A stretch of DNA of 64,000 nt, from the NCBI RefSeq assembly GCF_016906535.1, contig NC_057378.1, forward strand, positions 186,001 to 250,000, given 5' to 3'. This document shows, piece by piece, positions 42,937 to 55,148 of the stretch. This DNA comes from Rhizoctonia solani. Lineage: Eukaryota > Basidiomycota > Agaricomycetes > Cantharellales > Ceratobasidiaceae. Positions within the stretch are counted from its first letter, which is position 1, and the number at the start of each line of letters is the position of its first letter. Made by a program: the position numbers and the translations under genes. The notes under the pieces were generated by a model. That model was not told the origin of the DNA, searched no databases, and was given only the letters and a program-made list of their open reading frames with translations.

Positions 42937-44415
42937 TTGGCTATATGTAATCGAATGAGTATGTAGAGCTCCCATTTGCGTTACCGGTTACGCATACTAT
43001 TTATGCCGCTGTATGCAAAGGCTTGTCACAAGACTCGCAACACATGCCCACAAGTATCAATCGTCACAGTCTACCGTATCCTGTACCCTCTTGAGTGCCC
43101 CCAAATATCATCATTTACACGAGAATAGGCTTATGCATCGATAGTTAGGTCACAGCGTCAAGCTGCCAGTCATCGCTATGCTATCATTAATGCTATTTAT
43201 ACTACCGCTTTTGAGTTACCACCCGAGACAAATAGGAGTGCTGGTTGCTAGAGTTTCAGTCTAACTGGACCAATCGACTGATTAAGGAAAAGTTAGGGTA
43301 GCTAGGAAGTCACCAGTATATTTTTGTCCCGTGGCCCACCGCATACCTCAACATCAATGTATCATTGCTCAGATCTTTAGAGTTCTGAGTCAGGGCCGGC
43401 TCATGCAAAATGCACCGCATATCGACAAACTGTTAAACTTAGATATGCATACCAATATAGGATCCTAGCAGAAGCGCGGGTGGCTGGATACTATGGGGAG
43501 TTTACAATTGACTTATTGATAGGTGGGAAGTAACCGAGCTACGAATACCCTTGCTCCCAGAAGATGCAACGCACATTCAATTTGAATGCGAAAGATTGAC
43601 CGAGAGCTAGCGGATCGAGAGGTTCGGCTGTCAGTCACACTAAAGGATCACTTGGAATACGCCACACTATCCCTCTGTTCAGTGGACTTATTTATTGAGT
43701 ACCAGCGGATTTAACAGGAGTAGCACACTTTGGCCCGGCCGGAGCTTAATTACTTGGATTGTTCCTGGAGAAGCTCGCGAAGTCCTTGTCTACATGATTG
43801 GGGCTGCTCATTGGAAGGTGAATGTCTGAACGCCACGCTCGTGAGAAAATGGAGCGATAGATGCAGTTCTAACCCCTGTCCGACCGTGGATAAGAAAGGT
43901 TTCCAACTTCCGAAGCAAGACCAAGCCTTTTATACGCATTTTCGGATGAAATGTTACCTGGCGATAGTTCAGTAGGCATTCTCCGTTGGCGGTACTGTAA
44001 CGAAGTAGTATTCTGGGCCGGAGAAAATGAAATGAAATATTAAATCGGTATATTAATCACCAAAGCCGTCTATAACTGTTCCTCGCACACTAGATCTATG
44101 ATATCCGACATTTTCATTGTTCAATTGATCAAAGTAGAATTGGAGTTCAGCGCAGTAATATTTAAGAGCGAGAACTGTGCTAACCAATCAGGGCCGGTCG
44201 GCTCACAAGCCGATCGTTACCATGTAACGTACGGGACCCCAACCGGCGCCAACTGACAGACCAAACTCAATTCGACCCTCGTCTCGAATCCGCAGGTTTG
44301 TTCCTTGCTCATACCACGACTGCGGACGCCCAGCTCGACTTGTGTCTCACTCCCAAGAGTTTTTTTATACATTAATTTTCGTACCGTGACGAGAGACTTG
44401 AACCGAATATTACCG
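42937..44415. other. Intergenic, upstream of the transcription factor
   Basis: No ORF with protein features and no repeat that I recognise. The 5' flank of the regulator gene is inside; it does not contain the CAAACTCCCGC motif. Confidence 0.5.
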
Positions 44416-47298
44416 ATGTCATTTGAAGGTGGAGTTGATCGGGGTGTCAAGCGCAAAGGACCGGCGACGGACGTTTCGGATGATAACGAACCAAAAGCTA
44501 GAGGCCGAGCGTAAGTCGTCTGCCTTTAATGTGTTGCGCCTCTTGCTCGAGATTAATTCACCGTTTGTTCTTAGGTGTACGGCATGCCGTGCTATAAAAG
44601 TCCGATGCGATAATCCAAACATTGGGTACGAGGGACCATGCAGTCGATGCACAAGGTTATCATTAGAGTGTCTGTATCAGGAAAAGAAGCGTGGTCGTAA
44701 GCCAAAAAACGAGTAAGTATATCGACTTTCAGGGACGAAAAATAATCATATAACCATGTGAACCTTACGCCTATTTTTCTCAGCAACCCGGACGACAAGC
44801 AGCAGCAGGCGTATATTGCCCAGCCAAAGGTGGCACGCACCAGTTCCTCGCAGATTTGTGAAGCTCCCAATGGAACATCTGAATTCTCTTCGGTTCTGGA
44901 AGCACGCGCTCCCCGTCCGCTCGAGCACCGAACCGTTGCATCCCTGCCCGGTTCTACCTCGACTCCCCCATACGGTTCGTTTTCACAAGGGTCTAATTTC
45001 TGTTTATTACTTGTTTATTGATCGGCCGATCAGGGACTGCTGCCTCCCCCTCGCTGACGGTGAGCTCTAGTGACGCAAGTGGCTCACGCTACCGGGACCT
45101 TGGTCCACGCAAAAACTCCCGGGACGACGTAAAAAAGTACACGCTCGCAAATATCATGTCTGATACACCGTCTGGCCAATCACGCCCCGACTTGGCCGTG
45201 CCACCCCCGGTCCCGCTTACGCTAGGATTGTCTTCCATTGACCGCCTAGAAGATCCGCTGAAGGCTGAGTTCGTTACCGAGGCCGAAGTCGACTCGTTAT
45301 TTTATTCGTATGTCTTCTTTGCCCCTGGTTCTTTTCGGCTTTGCAATCTGGCTTTTCTCATCTTCGTCCTGGTTCCAGATATTTTGCTCATCTCAACTCC
45401 ATTATTGGGCTTCTCGACCCTCGTCTCCACACTGCGCCTTACGTAAGGAGACGCTCAACGGTTCTCTACACCACAATCATCTCTGTGTCGAGCAAGTTTT
45501 TCCTGCCTCGCGTACATCAACAATGTCATGCTCTTAGTCAGAGTCTCATTGGGAGAGCTTTGGCTTCGGACATGTGCAACATCGAATACATCCAGGCGCT
45601 TTCATTGAGCACATTCTACAAGGACGCTGACGACGCGAGCAGTTGGAGAAAAGTTGGGCTTGCCATACGTATGGCCTATGAGCTGAACTTGCATGAATTC
45701 AGGACTCAGCCACTACCAAAAGACGAGCTAGAAGCCAGAAAACAACTGGTGAGTGCGGTTTTTGATCGGGAACAAGGCTTCTCAATCGAATATTTCGTGC
45801 ACAGAATAGAGAGCGGACTTGGATACGTAAGATTTTTCACTCGTGCCGTGTGTCCAGAGACTGAATGTTTTACAGAGCTTGTGTGTGAGTAATCTTGTCG
45901 GGGTGGTTTAGGACTTTCCTAAAATATATCCCCACAGTATACGACTTTACTACAGCGTAAGTTACTCGTAACGCCCGGCTATCGTAAAGTTGACATGCGT
46001 GTTGGCTCATCCATAGATCACAAAGAAACAAACCTAATATGGTTCCAGATCACGATCTCCCAGACGTAGAAGGATGGGTCCGTGATCACCCTCAGGTAAG
46101 TGCTTCTTTTTCACGAACGAACCGGCCGATCTAATATAACCTCATAGTTTCCTTGCTGTGAGATGGCTTTCAATCTCGATAATCAACTATACTAAAAAGC
46201 AAGCAGATGCCGATGCCCAGCTTGCTGGATCCTTTTCGTTCTTGATGGTTTATCGACTGATCCAAGCTACGCGGTCATCGATGATGTCCTCAAAACCGGG
46301 TGGATTTGATGCAACCATTAGACACTTGTTCCGAATGTTAGATGGGACCCCCAAATTCTGGGCAACGCTCGAAGGTGAATGGATCCCGTGCTCTGCTTGC
46401 ACAAGGCCTGACATCCTTCACAGATGCATCCGCCGGACTTGCTCCCGTTTCAAGATCAATAATGAGGTTTTACTATTTTAGTTCCCAACTTTCGATCCAT
46501 GAATTACAAATGTTGGCACTTGTCTCTCCGTCGGTCGAAGCAACCCAAGCAGTGTTGCAACAGTGCAAAGATTCAGCAGCTTTGGTGCTCAAACATGTTG
46601 TTGAAGACATGGCGCCGAGCGGTTACATACCGTATACCCAGGATGGAATCGCATTTGCGACCGCATACGCGGGCGTTTGGTTATACAAGGTACGTAAGTT
46701 GGTTGTTTTGGCCATTTCGTATGACCTATTATAGTCTGGATGGACCTAGCATCTATCACGATTTGAACCCGGAACAATTCTCGAGATCGTGGGATTATTC
46801 AAGGGGGTTGTCGAGGCGTGCGAAAAACAAAGTCAGCAACCGAAAGATATTCCGTCTTATTTTGCACGATTCTTCTCGCATTTGGCGCGGAACTCGGAAA
46901 GTGTAAAGACTCCCATACAACAAGTAGGCACTGATCGTGTTGCCACCCTAGCATAGTACTAATCAACGGTTTAGATGATGAGTGCGGATAGAACGCAGCC
47001 CCAATCTGTATGTTCCATCACACTCGAGTCGAATTCAGAAATTGACTGATTGAGTGTCAGGTTGCAAACGCATTGTTCCCGGATATTAGCTTCCCGATGG
47101 CAGATTACCAGGAATATGTACCACCCGAACTCATGCCGCCATTAGATGGGATGGATGCGCATTGGTGTGTTGTTACTTTCCTTTCTGACTCGAATTTCGC
47201 TCATACGAACAATCATCAGGATGAACGTCATGAGCGGGTTGGACGATTGGTGGAAAAACTACACTTACCTCGGTTCACTACATGGTTATTCCACATAG
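44416..47298 (+). CDS. Zn2Cys6 transcription factor with fungal middle homology region
   Basis: I reconstruct 16 exons: 44416-44510, 44575-44712, 44784-44974, 45034-45307, 45379-45748, 45805-45826, 45876-45884, 45938-45956, 46017-46095, 46148-46157, 46207-46374, 46424-46689, 46750-46923, 46975-47007, 47061-47164 and 47220-47298 (2,031 bases, 676 residues). The DNA-binding domain has Cys spacing C-x2-C-x6-C-x10-C-x2-C-x6-C (CTACRAIKVRC then CSRCTRLSLEC), followed by basic KKRGRKPKN. The middle region (AHLNSIIGLLDPRLHTAPYV, KVGLAIRMAYELNLHEF, ARKQLNRERTW, QRNKPNMVPDHDLPDVEGW) is the fungal_trans fold. It probably regulates nearby genes. Exons of 22, 9, 19 and 10 bases are unusual but keep the frame. 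Confidence 0.85.
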
Positions 47299-47595
47299 TG
47301 AACCCAACTACCGATACCCGGCAAGGATGGACCTATAACTTGGCCTTTTTCTCATTTTTGCTTTGGATTTGACGCTCGTTCCGGATGATATGTATTTGTA
47401 TTGAATGTGTGTATCTTTCTAGCCGGAATTGTTTACCAATAGTTTTTGCGCGAACAATGGAAGATTTTAATAATTAGGACCCTGAGTGACTAGGCGCTTG
47501 AAACCACTGGAACTTCAGCCTCGTTTCGACCACAACCACCGGCCACGCCCTGAACCATCTGGGCAGTCTACACTTGGTGGCGCTATAGACTCATC

Positions 47596-48255
47596 ATGTC
47601 ACTTGAAACCCAGGCAACCGAACTACGTGCCGAGCTGGCCGCTCTAAAATCTGAGGTCGAACTGTTAAAAAATGAGCGAGATGTAGCGCGCGTGTTGAGT
47701 CAATACGTCTATGTCCACGACGAGGCCTTTTCGCCTGCGTCGCGCAAATCTGAAGCGCTAGATCAACAATTCGAAGATTTCTTCACTGAGGATGGCGTTT
47801 GTGATGCGTGAGCTGTTGTGTGTAATCCTGGAATGTATCTAATCAGGGACCGAGTAGATTTGGTTTACATACTACTAAGCAAGGGAAGGCAGAGTGGGTA
47901 CGGAGGTAAATCCATGATCTCAACCTCAACTGTTGAAAAACCGGTACTAACTTGGCGCATGTAGTGTACTTTTGAGCCAAGGAAACATCATCGGGATGCA
48001 AATGGTTACTTCGAATGTTCTTGTTGACATCCTGGGCGACGGAACAACAGCCAACGCACGCACAAGCGCTATTACAACGATCGCAAGAGAGGGACAAGCT
48101 ATTCGAGACCACCATCGTGCTGCGGGGTACTATTCGTATCGGTTGAGAAAGGTGGAGGGACAATGGAAGATTGCACATTTAAAGTGGTACGCACTGATTC
48201 TTACTACGGCGTCATCTACAGCTTATCCGTCATTAGGCACGGTTTGGGCTTGTAG
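47596..48255 (+). CDS. SnoaL/NTF2-like domain protein
   Basis: Likely exons are 47596-47796, 47847-47905, 47965-48186 and 48222-48255. It starts with a coiled coil (ELRAELAALKSEVELLKNERDVARVL), followed by a SnoaL_4-type small alpha-beta barrel: YVYVHDEAF, FFTEDG, FGLHTTKQGKAEWVR, SNVLVDILGDGTTANART, and the final strand YYSYRLRKVEGQWKIAHLKW. Such proteins include cyclases, dehydratases and isomerases of secondary metabolism, and also non-catalytic members. I prefer the donor at 47797 because it gives a 50-bp intron and the right frame for FGLHT. The last intron would be only 35 bp, so the C-terminus is uncertain (the frame otherwise runs to about 48406). Confidence 0.7.
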
Positions 48256-49102
48256 TTCTTTTCAACGCGCTGCAATTCTAAAAGCTACTTGTTTAACAAT
48301 ATCAAAGACCGTAATTTATACTAACCTTCGATCGTGGACCGGTGAATCAAGGCCACGGTACATATTGTCTCGAAAAACCTCGTTCTTGGGTAAGTCTATG
48401 TACTAGCTGCTACGATCGGAGCCAAGACTAAGGGAAATTTGGAGAAGAAAAATACGCGCTTTTAAGAAAAAGATCATAAAACAGAAATAATCATAGAGTA
48501 CCCCATATGCGAGTGATGAATATACGCCATGGGCAAGTAACATAGCACCTTCGGCCACACTAGTGCCACATCACACAGTACGCAGACCCCTTAATCGAAC
48601 AGTACTAAACATGGATAGCATGACTGATACCTCTTGTGGTTCACACATGAACAATCAAGATTTATTGAACTCATAAACTCACGAGCCCCTAGAGTATCGG
48701 TATAGACTTTGTGGTAAAACGTTGTATGGCTCGTATCTTTCTTATCGTCATCCATGTGGTCTTGAGAGTTGAGCTATGGATCAAGGTAACTTGGTTGGAT
48801 GCAACAGTACGTTTGACTAAGTGTTTATCAATCAGGACACCAGGCGCTACTAAACCCGCATACACCTGTTTCCATCGTCCTGACTCAATTTGCAATAAAG
48901 AGAAAAGGGCTGATTTCCTTTCCGAGAGCATTTGAGAAGTCGAACCAGTTCATACAACAAATTTCGGCAGAGAGCGCCCACGACACATGTGGAGAAGCGG
49001 AAGAGTGCATAGGCGCTGAGATGACTCCTGATTCATAGTTTGCTTTGGCGGAGCCTAGAGACAACAACGATCTGGTTAAGTAGCTGCTCTGGGCGTTTTG
49101 TT
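48256..49102. other. Intergenic, nothing recognised
   Basis: Short ORFs only, no motif or repeat that I can support. Confidence 0.5.
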
Positions 49103-50916
49103 ATGCATCTCCAATTGCGCTTGATTATGTTGCTGCTTCTGCTCTCAAGCTGGGTCACAAACCAAGCAACAGTAAGCGAGGATATAGATGACAGCTTCTC
49201 ATACAGTTCCAACAGCCGTAGCGGGATCCAGTATCTCCCTTCTGAATCTAGCTGGATGATAACTGAGTATTCAGACTCTTCTCAAAGTTTGAATGGCACT
49301 ATGCATTATAGCAACGCTACCGGCATGCGCATTGCGTTCTTTTTTCAAGGTACCTACTATCAGTGTCTTGTAAATCTTCATTTCTCCTGATTTGATCTGG
49401 CGCAGGGAATGAAATATACTACTACGGCGGAAAAGGCCCAGGATACGGGACAGTTGCTATTAGTGTTGATGGAGTGAAGCCCTACGAGGAAGTCAATGCT
49501 TCGTCGAGTACTGTACAATACAAGCAGTTACTCTGGAGTAGGACAGGACTGCCCTCTGGCGACCATCAAATTATGATCAACAGAGACTCCGGTCAAGTCT
49601 CGTTAGATTATTTTAGGTAGGTATGCCGAGACTTTGTTCGCGGTTATGAAATATCTTATTTCATGCTTTGAGTAGGGTTGTCTCGTTCAATGATACCATA
49701 GTCCCGTCCTTGACCGGACCGTAAGTGTCACACTCCTTGCCGGACCAAATCCGATTAATGCATTTGATAGGGGTGCCTCCGTCGTCCCAAAAGACGCACT
49801 AATAGTCGACGACGACGATATCAATGCAGTAATAACTTATTCTCCAGGATGGGAGAGAATAGTGAGTTACTCGCCAAGGATGTCTGACTTGCGAAATACA
49901 ACATTCTGATGACTGCTTTCAACTGTGCGAATCAGGAAAATCTAAATGGCGCCACAAGCCCCGGAAATGTAGGCTTTCATAAAAATACGGTACACCGTAC
50001 CACCACCCCGGGGGCCGTTGCTACGTTCACATTCAATGGGACAGCGGTTTGGTACTTTTCGGATATTGACTCGACGCATGGAATGGTTCAAATTAGTTTT
50101 GACGGAGAACAACCAGAGCGAGTTAGCGGGTTTCACAATCCAATAGTAAGCTCACGTTCCAGAATAGTATGCACCTTCTACTTTTCTAACATATCTGGTA
50201 GCTTTCTCAGCGTTTGATTTGGCACAAGACGGGTCTCAGTCCCAGTCTGCATCAAGTGACGATCACTCATGATGGTACACCTCGTCAATACGCCACTGTC
50301 GACTTTTTCGGGTATCTGCCTAGGTACGTTCATGTCTTTTACGAGCGAACTGTGATGATCTCACTCTGGGCAAACACTAGCAATGCTACTGCCATGATTC
50401 CGGGAGGTACAGCAAGTAGCACAGATACGGAGAGCAAACGTGGAAATTTTCGTGTAGCGGTTATCACTGGAATTGTTATAGGCATACTAGCACTGGTTGG
50501 GGCGCTCTATGGAATGTATCTCGTATACCGGCGCCGGGTACATTGGGCGAGACTTGTTCCCAAGCAACTCCGTCGGGGGATGCGACCAACCCAAGGGGTA
50601 GTTGATAGAACCGTCCAATATGAATCGATCCCATTCACAGCAATCGATCCAAATTATGGTATATGTTAAATTCCCACTCCCGAGTTTGCACTTCACAGTA
50701 TTAACGGTCATTTCAGCTTCGAGATCAGGACAAAATCATCGGAACAAGCTTCCAAATCGAGCTACCGGTACCTCGATCTATGACTCTACTTTGACCACTG
50801 TTTCCGATACGAATTATTCTCCGAGTATTGGTCATTTAGGGAACTCGGGGAGCCGTAATCACTATGAGATGCCCCCACCATATCAGCGACCCAGTTCTGC
50901 TTCCAACGCCCAGTAG
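49103..50916 (+). CDS. Single-pass membrane protein with two extracellular repeats
   Basis: It has a signal peptide (MHLQLRLIMLLLLLSSWV), two similar extracellular beta-rich units, a transmembrane helix (VAVITGIVIGILALVGALYG) followed by the stop-transfer YRRR, and a cytoplasmic tail. The units end alike: LLWSRTGLPSGDHQIMI then DYFR, and LIWHKTGLSPSLHQVTI then DFFG. Exons I can place are 49103-49349, 49406-49616, 49676-49720, 49771-49861 and 49936-50145, then about 50202 onward with two more introns. Many N-x-S/T sites fit secretion. The tail ends with MPPPYQRP, a PPxY motif that can recruit WW-domain ubiquitin ligases of the Rsp5 type. The architecture is common in Agaricomycetes; function unknown. 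Confidence 0.75.
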
Positions 50917-51504
50917 CCTTTCTCTCCTTTGAGCAATGCTTTGAGTATATAGCGTACATTTATGAACTTGATTTAAATTTTTCCAAATTTGTATGGCGCT
51001 GCTATGTCCAAAATGATTGAGCTCATGGTCGCCCAAACCTATGCAAAAGTGCTTTACAAAGAACCTGAAAATCTTCGGAGCTCACCGAAACAGTCCTTGA
51101 GGGCAGGATTGCTGCAGATATCCCCTATCACTAGACATGTGTTCACGCGAGTCGTATGAAATGCTGGCCAGCACTTGAAAGACACATCAGTGTTGTCATC
51201 AGGGGATCACAACAAGTTTCGCTTATTATCTAACCATATTGAATGCAGTCAATGTCAAGAGCAATATTTATGACTGAGATTTGTTTTCCCTTTCACTACT
51301 AGGGAACCAATTCGGTGTAATGATGGGGTATGGCAGTGTAGACCAGCTTTGAAGCACTATCTGAAGGGTGCAATTCGACTGAAGCTAAACGTATCTTTCA
51401 AGGCCCTTGCGAGCTAGACTCACATGCTTGATTCTGATAAACGTTCTCGCCTCCAATATCAAGTTTATATTAAGCAATTACTATTTTCTATGATTCGGAA
51501 AGAT
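50917..51504. other. Intergenic between convergent genes
   Basis: 3' flanks of the membrane protein (plus) and the acyl-CoA ligase (minus). No ORF or repeat of note. Confidence 0.5.
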
Positions 51505-53640
51505 TTATAACTTGCTTTTAGAAGTCTCATTGGCTAGTTCTGTTTGAGCATATTTTCGTAGTTCTCTCCTCAAAATCTTTCCGGATGGGCTTTTGGGAAT
51601 TGATTCGATTAGAGTTACGCCTAAGAACGGCATAAATGAGTTTATCGGTATTGCGAATTAAATACCAAACGTACCTCCTCGCAAATACTTGTGCTTTGCG
51701 ACCCTACCCTGGATCCAAGACTGGACACCAGATTCAAATGCATGACGCTTTTCCGAGGATGAGAAAGAGTCATACCCAGCACGATGTACAATATAAGCTC
51801 TGCTCAGATTTATTGAGTTGATGAAGAGGAAAGGCACCGGTGCCCACTTACCTCGGGAGCTCTGTTGCTTGTTCTACAGACTCTATACCGATTACCCCGG
51901 CATCGATAATATCAGGGTGTGATAGTAAAACATTCTCGAGATCTGCAGGAGGAACTGGGAGAAAAAGGTTGGCCGAGTATATTTGAGGGGTTCGGTAAGC
52001 TCCACCGACCTTGAGACCCTTTGTACTTGATTAATTCCTTGAGTCTATCTATAATAGTATAGAAGCCATCCTTGTCCCGGATAACTACATCGCCAGTCTT
52101 GAACCAGCCATCGGGTGTGATAGCGTTCCTCGTGGCAGTTGGGTTGTTCAAATACCCCCTGTTGCAGCACGTTTGAGTATCGATGAGCAGATGCTAGGGT
52201 AAATGCCTACTTCATGACCGAGGGTCCTCGTAACCATAACTCTCCAGGCTGGCCCAGCTCCACGTCTAGGCCATCTTCTCCAACTAGCCTCGCCTCCAAA
52301 TTTGGCAAAAGCTCACCCGCAGACCCGATCTTTTCCGTCGCGCGATGTAAAGGAGTTAACAAGACCGTCGGACTCATCTCGGTCAGACCACATCCTTGTG
52401 GAACTAACACCTCGGCACCACGACCGCGTAGTCGAGACCGAACGCTCGCAATGAGCTCGGCTCGTAGAGGAGCAGCACCGCAAAATAGAAAACGAAGAGA
52501 CGAAAAGTCGTACTTGTCAACAACTGGGTGTGAGGCGAGGACAACAAGGACGGGTGGAACGACCAGAGCGCATGTGATCTTGAATCTCTGAATAGAAGCG
52601 CAAAACGTTTCTGGGTTGAATGCAGGAGAAATCACGACGGGAACCGCGAGAGTGAGCTTGGTCGGGTTAATTAATACTACATAACGATATTGAATCAATG
52701 CGCGTACCGGATACTGAATCAAGTGCATCGCGCCATAAGAGTGAAAAAAGGGCAGGATCCCAAGTAGAACGTCCCTACCCTGAATCATTTCAGGAAATGC
52801 GGCACGAGACATCGCAATAACAGCATTGGTATTATGATGAGATGTCTGCAAAATTCATAATAGGCAACAAGCTCATCGAATATCTAGGCTATGCACCTAC
52901 CTCGACACCCTTGCTAAGTCCGGTTGTACCCGAACTATAGCACAAGTACACTGTCTCATCAGACAATTCTCCATCAAAATTTTCCTCTTCGTTGAGTTTC
53001 CCGCTAACCAAAAGTGAGTCTAATTGTTTATATCCTCCAGCCCCTTTGGGTGTGGGTCCATCAAGGTTCATCAATATCACCTGCCATGACCCATCAATAA
53101 TTTCGCCAAACTAAGATGACATAACCCCACTAACGCGCTTCCGAACGTCTGCAGCCGCGACTTTGAGCAGCTCGAGCGCCTTGAGCAAAGTTTCAAGTAA
53201 CGCTGGATGCACCAAAACGAAACCAGAACCCGAGTCCGATATTTGATGAGCGAGTTCAGAGGGTGTATAAGCCGAGTTGGCTGGTGAACACTTGAGTCCT
53301 GCAGCGATGCACCCCAACATAGCCACAGGCCAAATCAAGGAATTTGGGCTACCAATCGTTAGATCAGTCACAAAGCAAATGAAATAGTACGCGGTCCATA
53401 CCTAAATATCATTATTGTATCTCCTCGTTGTATGCCCAGGGTTTTCTGCAGGCCATATGCCAGTCGAAGAGATAAATCCTTCACATCTCCTCGAGAAAGC
53501 GTTCGACCTGTGACCGCGTCGATAAATGCCGGAAGATCCTCATCGAACTCTGGTTTTTTCGGGAACAATTTGGAGAAAACAGACTCGCGAGGGATAATAC
53601 AGTCCGGGTAGGCAGACTTGTATATGCTGGCTGACGGCAT
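51505..53640 (-). CDS. Peroxisomal acyl-CoA ligase (4-coumarate-CoA ligase-like)
   Basis: A member of the adenylate-forming (ANL) family, which activates a carboxylic acid with ATP and joins it to CoA. Reading from 53640, marks in order are: N-terminal [15 protein letters not shown]; the A3 phosphate loop [13 protein letters not shown] (about 52930); PFFHSYG; the A5 region [43 protein letters not shown] (A7-A8, given here as the hinge region); [14 protein letters not shown]; and the catalytic Lys motif [11 protein letters not shown]. The protein ends in SKL, a canonical peroxisomal targeting signal. Several short introns separate these blocks, for example a GTCGGT...CAG intron after KYKGSQ. 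All key motifs are present. Substrate could be a fatty or aryl acid. Confidence 0.88.
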
Positions 53641-54309
53641 GGGTGCAAAGATATGAGACGAGTGGTCGTCGAGTTGGCAAAAGGTACCCGGAAAGAAATC
53701 TTCACGTGGGTTGACGTGGCTGATAGTACGAAGTTAAGAATTCGAAGATTTGATGCTCAGCCACTCGCCTACTATTTTAAGACGCCGGAAGCCAATTGAT
53801 GGGCGAGAGGAATAGCCGTCCGATAATGAAGTTCGAGAGGTTTTGCTGCTGGTTTTTTACAAATAATACATTGTAGCTGCCCAAGGGGTTATTTTAGCGA
53901 GTAATAGTACTAGTGTAGTTAGTTGCTAGTTTATTGGCTTTTTATTCTTACTGAGAACTAGCATTTTGTGAAATATAACTTCCACTAGCCTATTTCGGTG
54001 GTCCGGGCCCATTCACAAGGACGAGTTTTCCAGCTGGCTTGGATGGTTGTCACAATAAAGTAGATGAACTGCTTGCAGTCCATCTAGTAATGAGTCATCC
54101 ACGCATACATAGACTCTCTAAGGAAGCTCTAGTTACCATCCAAGATTTACTATGCAGGGCAGAGTGAAAGGGTTTACTTACCTCTATTTAAGTAGCGTTC
54201 CGCGAATTTTCAGGGAAGACGCAACCAAAGCAAAACTTGGGTCCCAAGCGAACATAGGAGTAGAAATATTTCATTGTGCCTTCAGAATTAGATACTGGAG
54301 CTTAAGAAA
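53641..54309. other. Intergenic, nothing recognised
   Basis: AT-rich promoter side of the acyl-CoA ligase and 3' flank of the dioxygenase gene. No supported feature. Confidence 0.5.
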
Positions 54310-55002
54310 TCAGACACGGATTGAGCTTAGATAGCTCTTCCTATGTAGGTTTACTTCTGTTTCTGCACTACGATTGTGTGGCACCCATTTTGGCTCGTCC
54401 TACGATATCACGTTAACCAGTTGAACCTTAACAATGGGATAGCCGCCAGTGCTTACTTGGAATAGGCGCAGCGCCTTGATATAGTCCTTTGTATCAAGAG
54501 TAAAGCGGTGGTAAATTCCTGCCGGGATGACAAGTAGGTCTCCCTTCTCAACGGCTATGCGTACCCATGCCTCTAATCAATGTCTGCGTTAGATTTCTGA
54601 AGCACGGCGATGATGAATATAGAACAAACCATCGGTTGTCCGCCTTACGTCAAAGAAGCCACTTCCGTCGAGAATATACCTGATCTCTTCGTCCTCATGC
54701 ATGTGTCTACAGGCACTATCATTAATGACAGCCTGTATGGCAATCCAATCTACTCACTCTTCAAAGAACCCCTTGATCTTCGATTCATAAAGATCCCCTA
54801 ACCCCTCTCGACTGACGTTGATCGTATCTCGGTTCTTATATCCACGCTCTTTCGCAACGGATTCAACAATTTCCGGATCATCGGCACGCCAGTACAGTAC
54901 ACCAAGTTCCTTCAATTCAGCCTCGGAGATAAGCAGAGGGGGTTCAGTAATATGAGGGAGTCTCTGGTCCGAGTCAACGTTGTCAAAAATGTAGGCAAGC
55001 AT
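54310..55002 (-). CDS. ADI1: Acireductone dioxygenase (methionine salvage)
   Basis: A cupin that converts acireductone plus O2 to formate and the keto-acid precursor of methionine. From the ATG at 55002 it reads [47 protein letters not shown], then across an intron [20 protein letters not shown], then across another [19 protein letters not shown] and ALRLF. A last intron leads to [13 protein letters not shown] and the stop at 54310. The metal ligands H-x-H...E and the later H (GIYHRF) are all present. I rejected the longer ORF start at 55095 because family proteins begin at M-x-AYIFDN. It is divergent from the SNARE gene, with 146 bp between start codons. Confidence 0.92.
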
Positions 55003-55148
55003 CTTGTGGTGATCGTTGAGTGGAGAATGTACACGAAAGAACAGAACCGAAATGACGCGATCGTATTGGTTAATCCCTGGCGCTTGAAAGCACACGCCCA
55101 GCGCTTAGCACTTCTATTGCTGATCAGTTGACCCTCCACCCCTCCCGA
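55003..55148. promoter_or_regulatory. Shared divergent promoter region (146 bp)
   Basis: Only 146 bp separate the start codons of the dioxygenase (minus) and SNARE (plus) genes, so both promoters and 5' leaders must fit here or overlap the genes. Confidence 0.5.

Noticed and set aside
47797..47807. Donor GTGAGC at 47808 for the first intron of the SnoaL-like gene
   Set aside because: It gives a 39-bp intron and the wrong frame for the conserved FGLHT stretch; GT at 47797 gives 50 bp and the right frame.
54996..55095. Longer N-terminus for the acireductone dioxygenase
   Set aside because: Family members start at M-x-AYIFDN; the extension would cover most of the divergent promoter.
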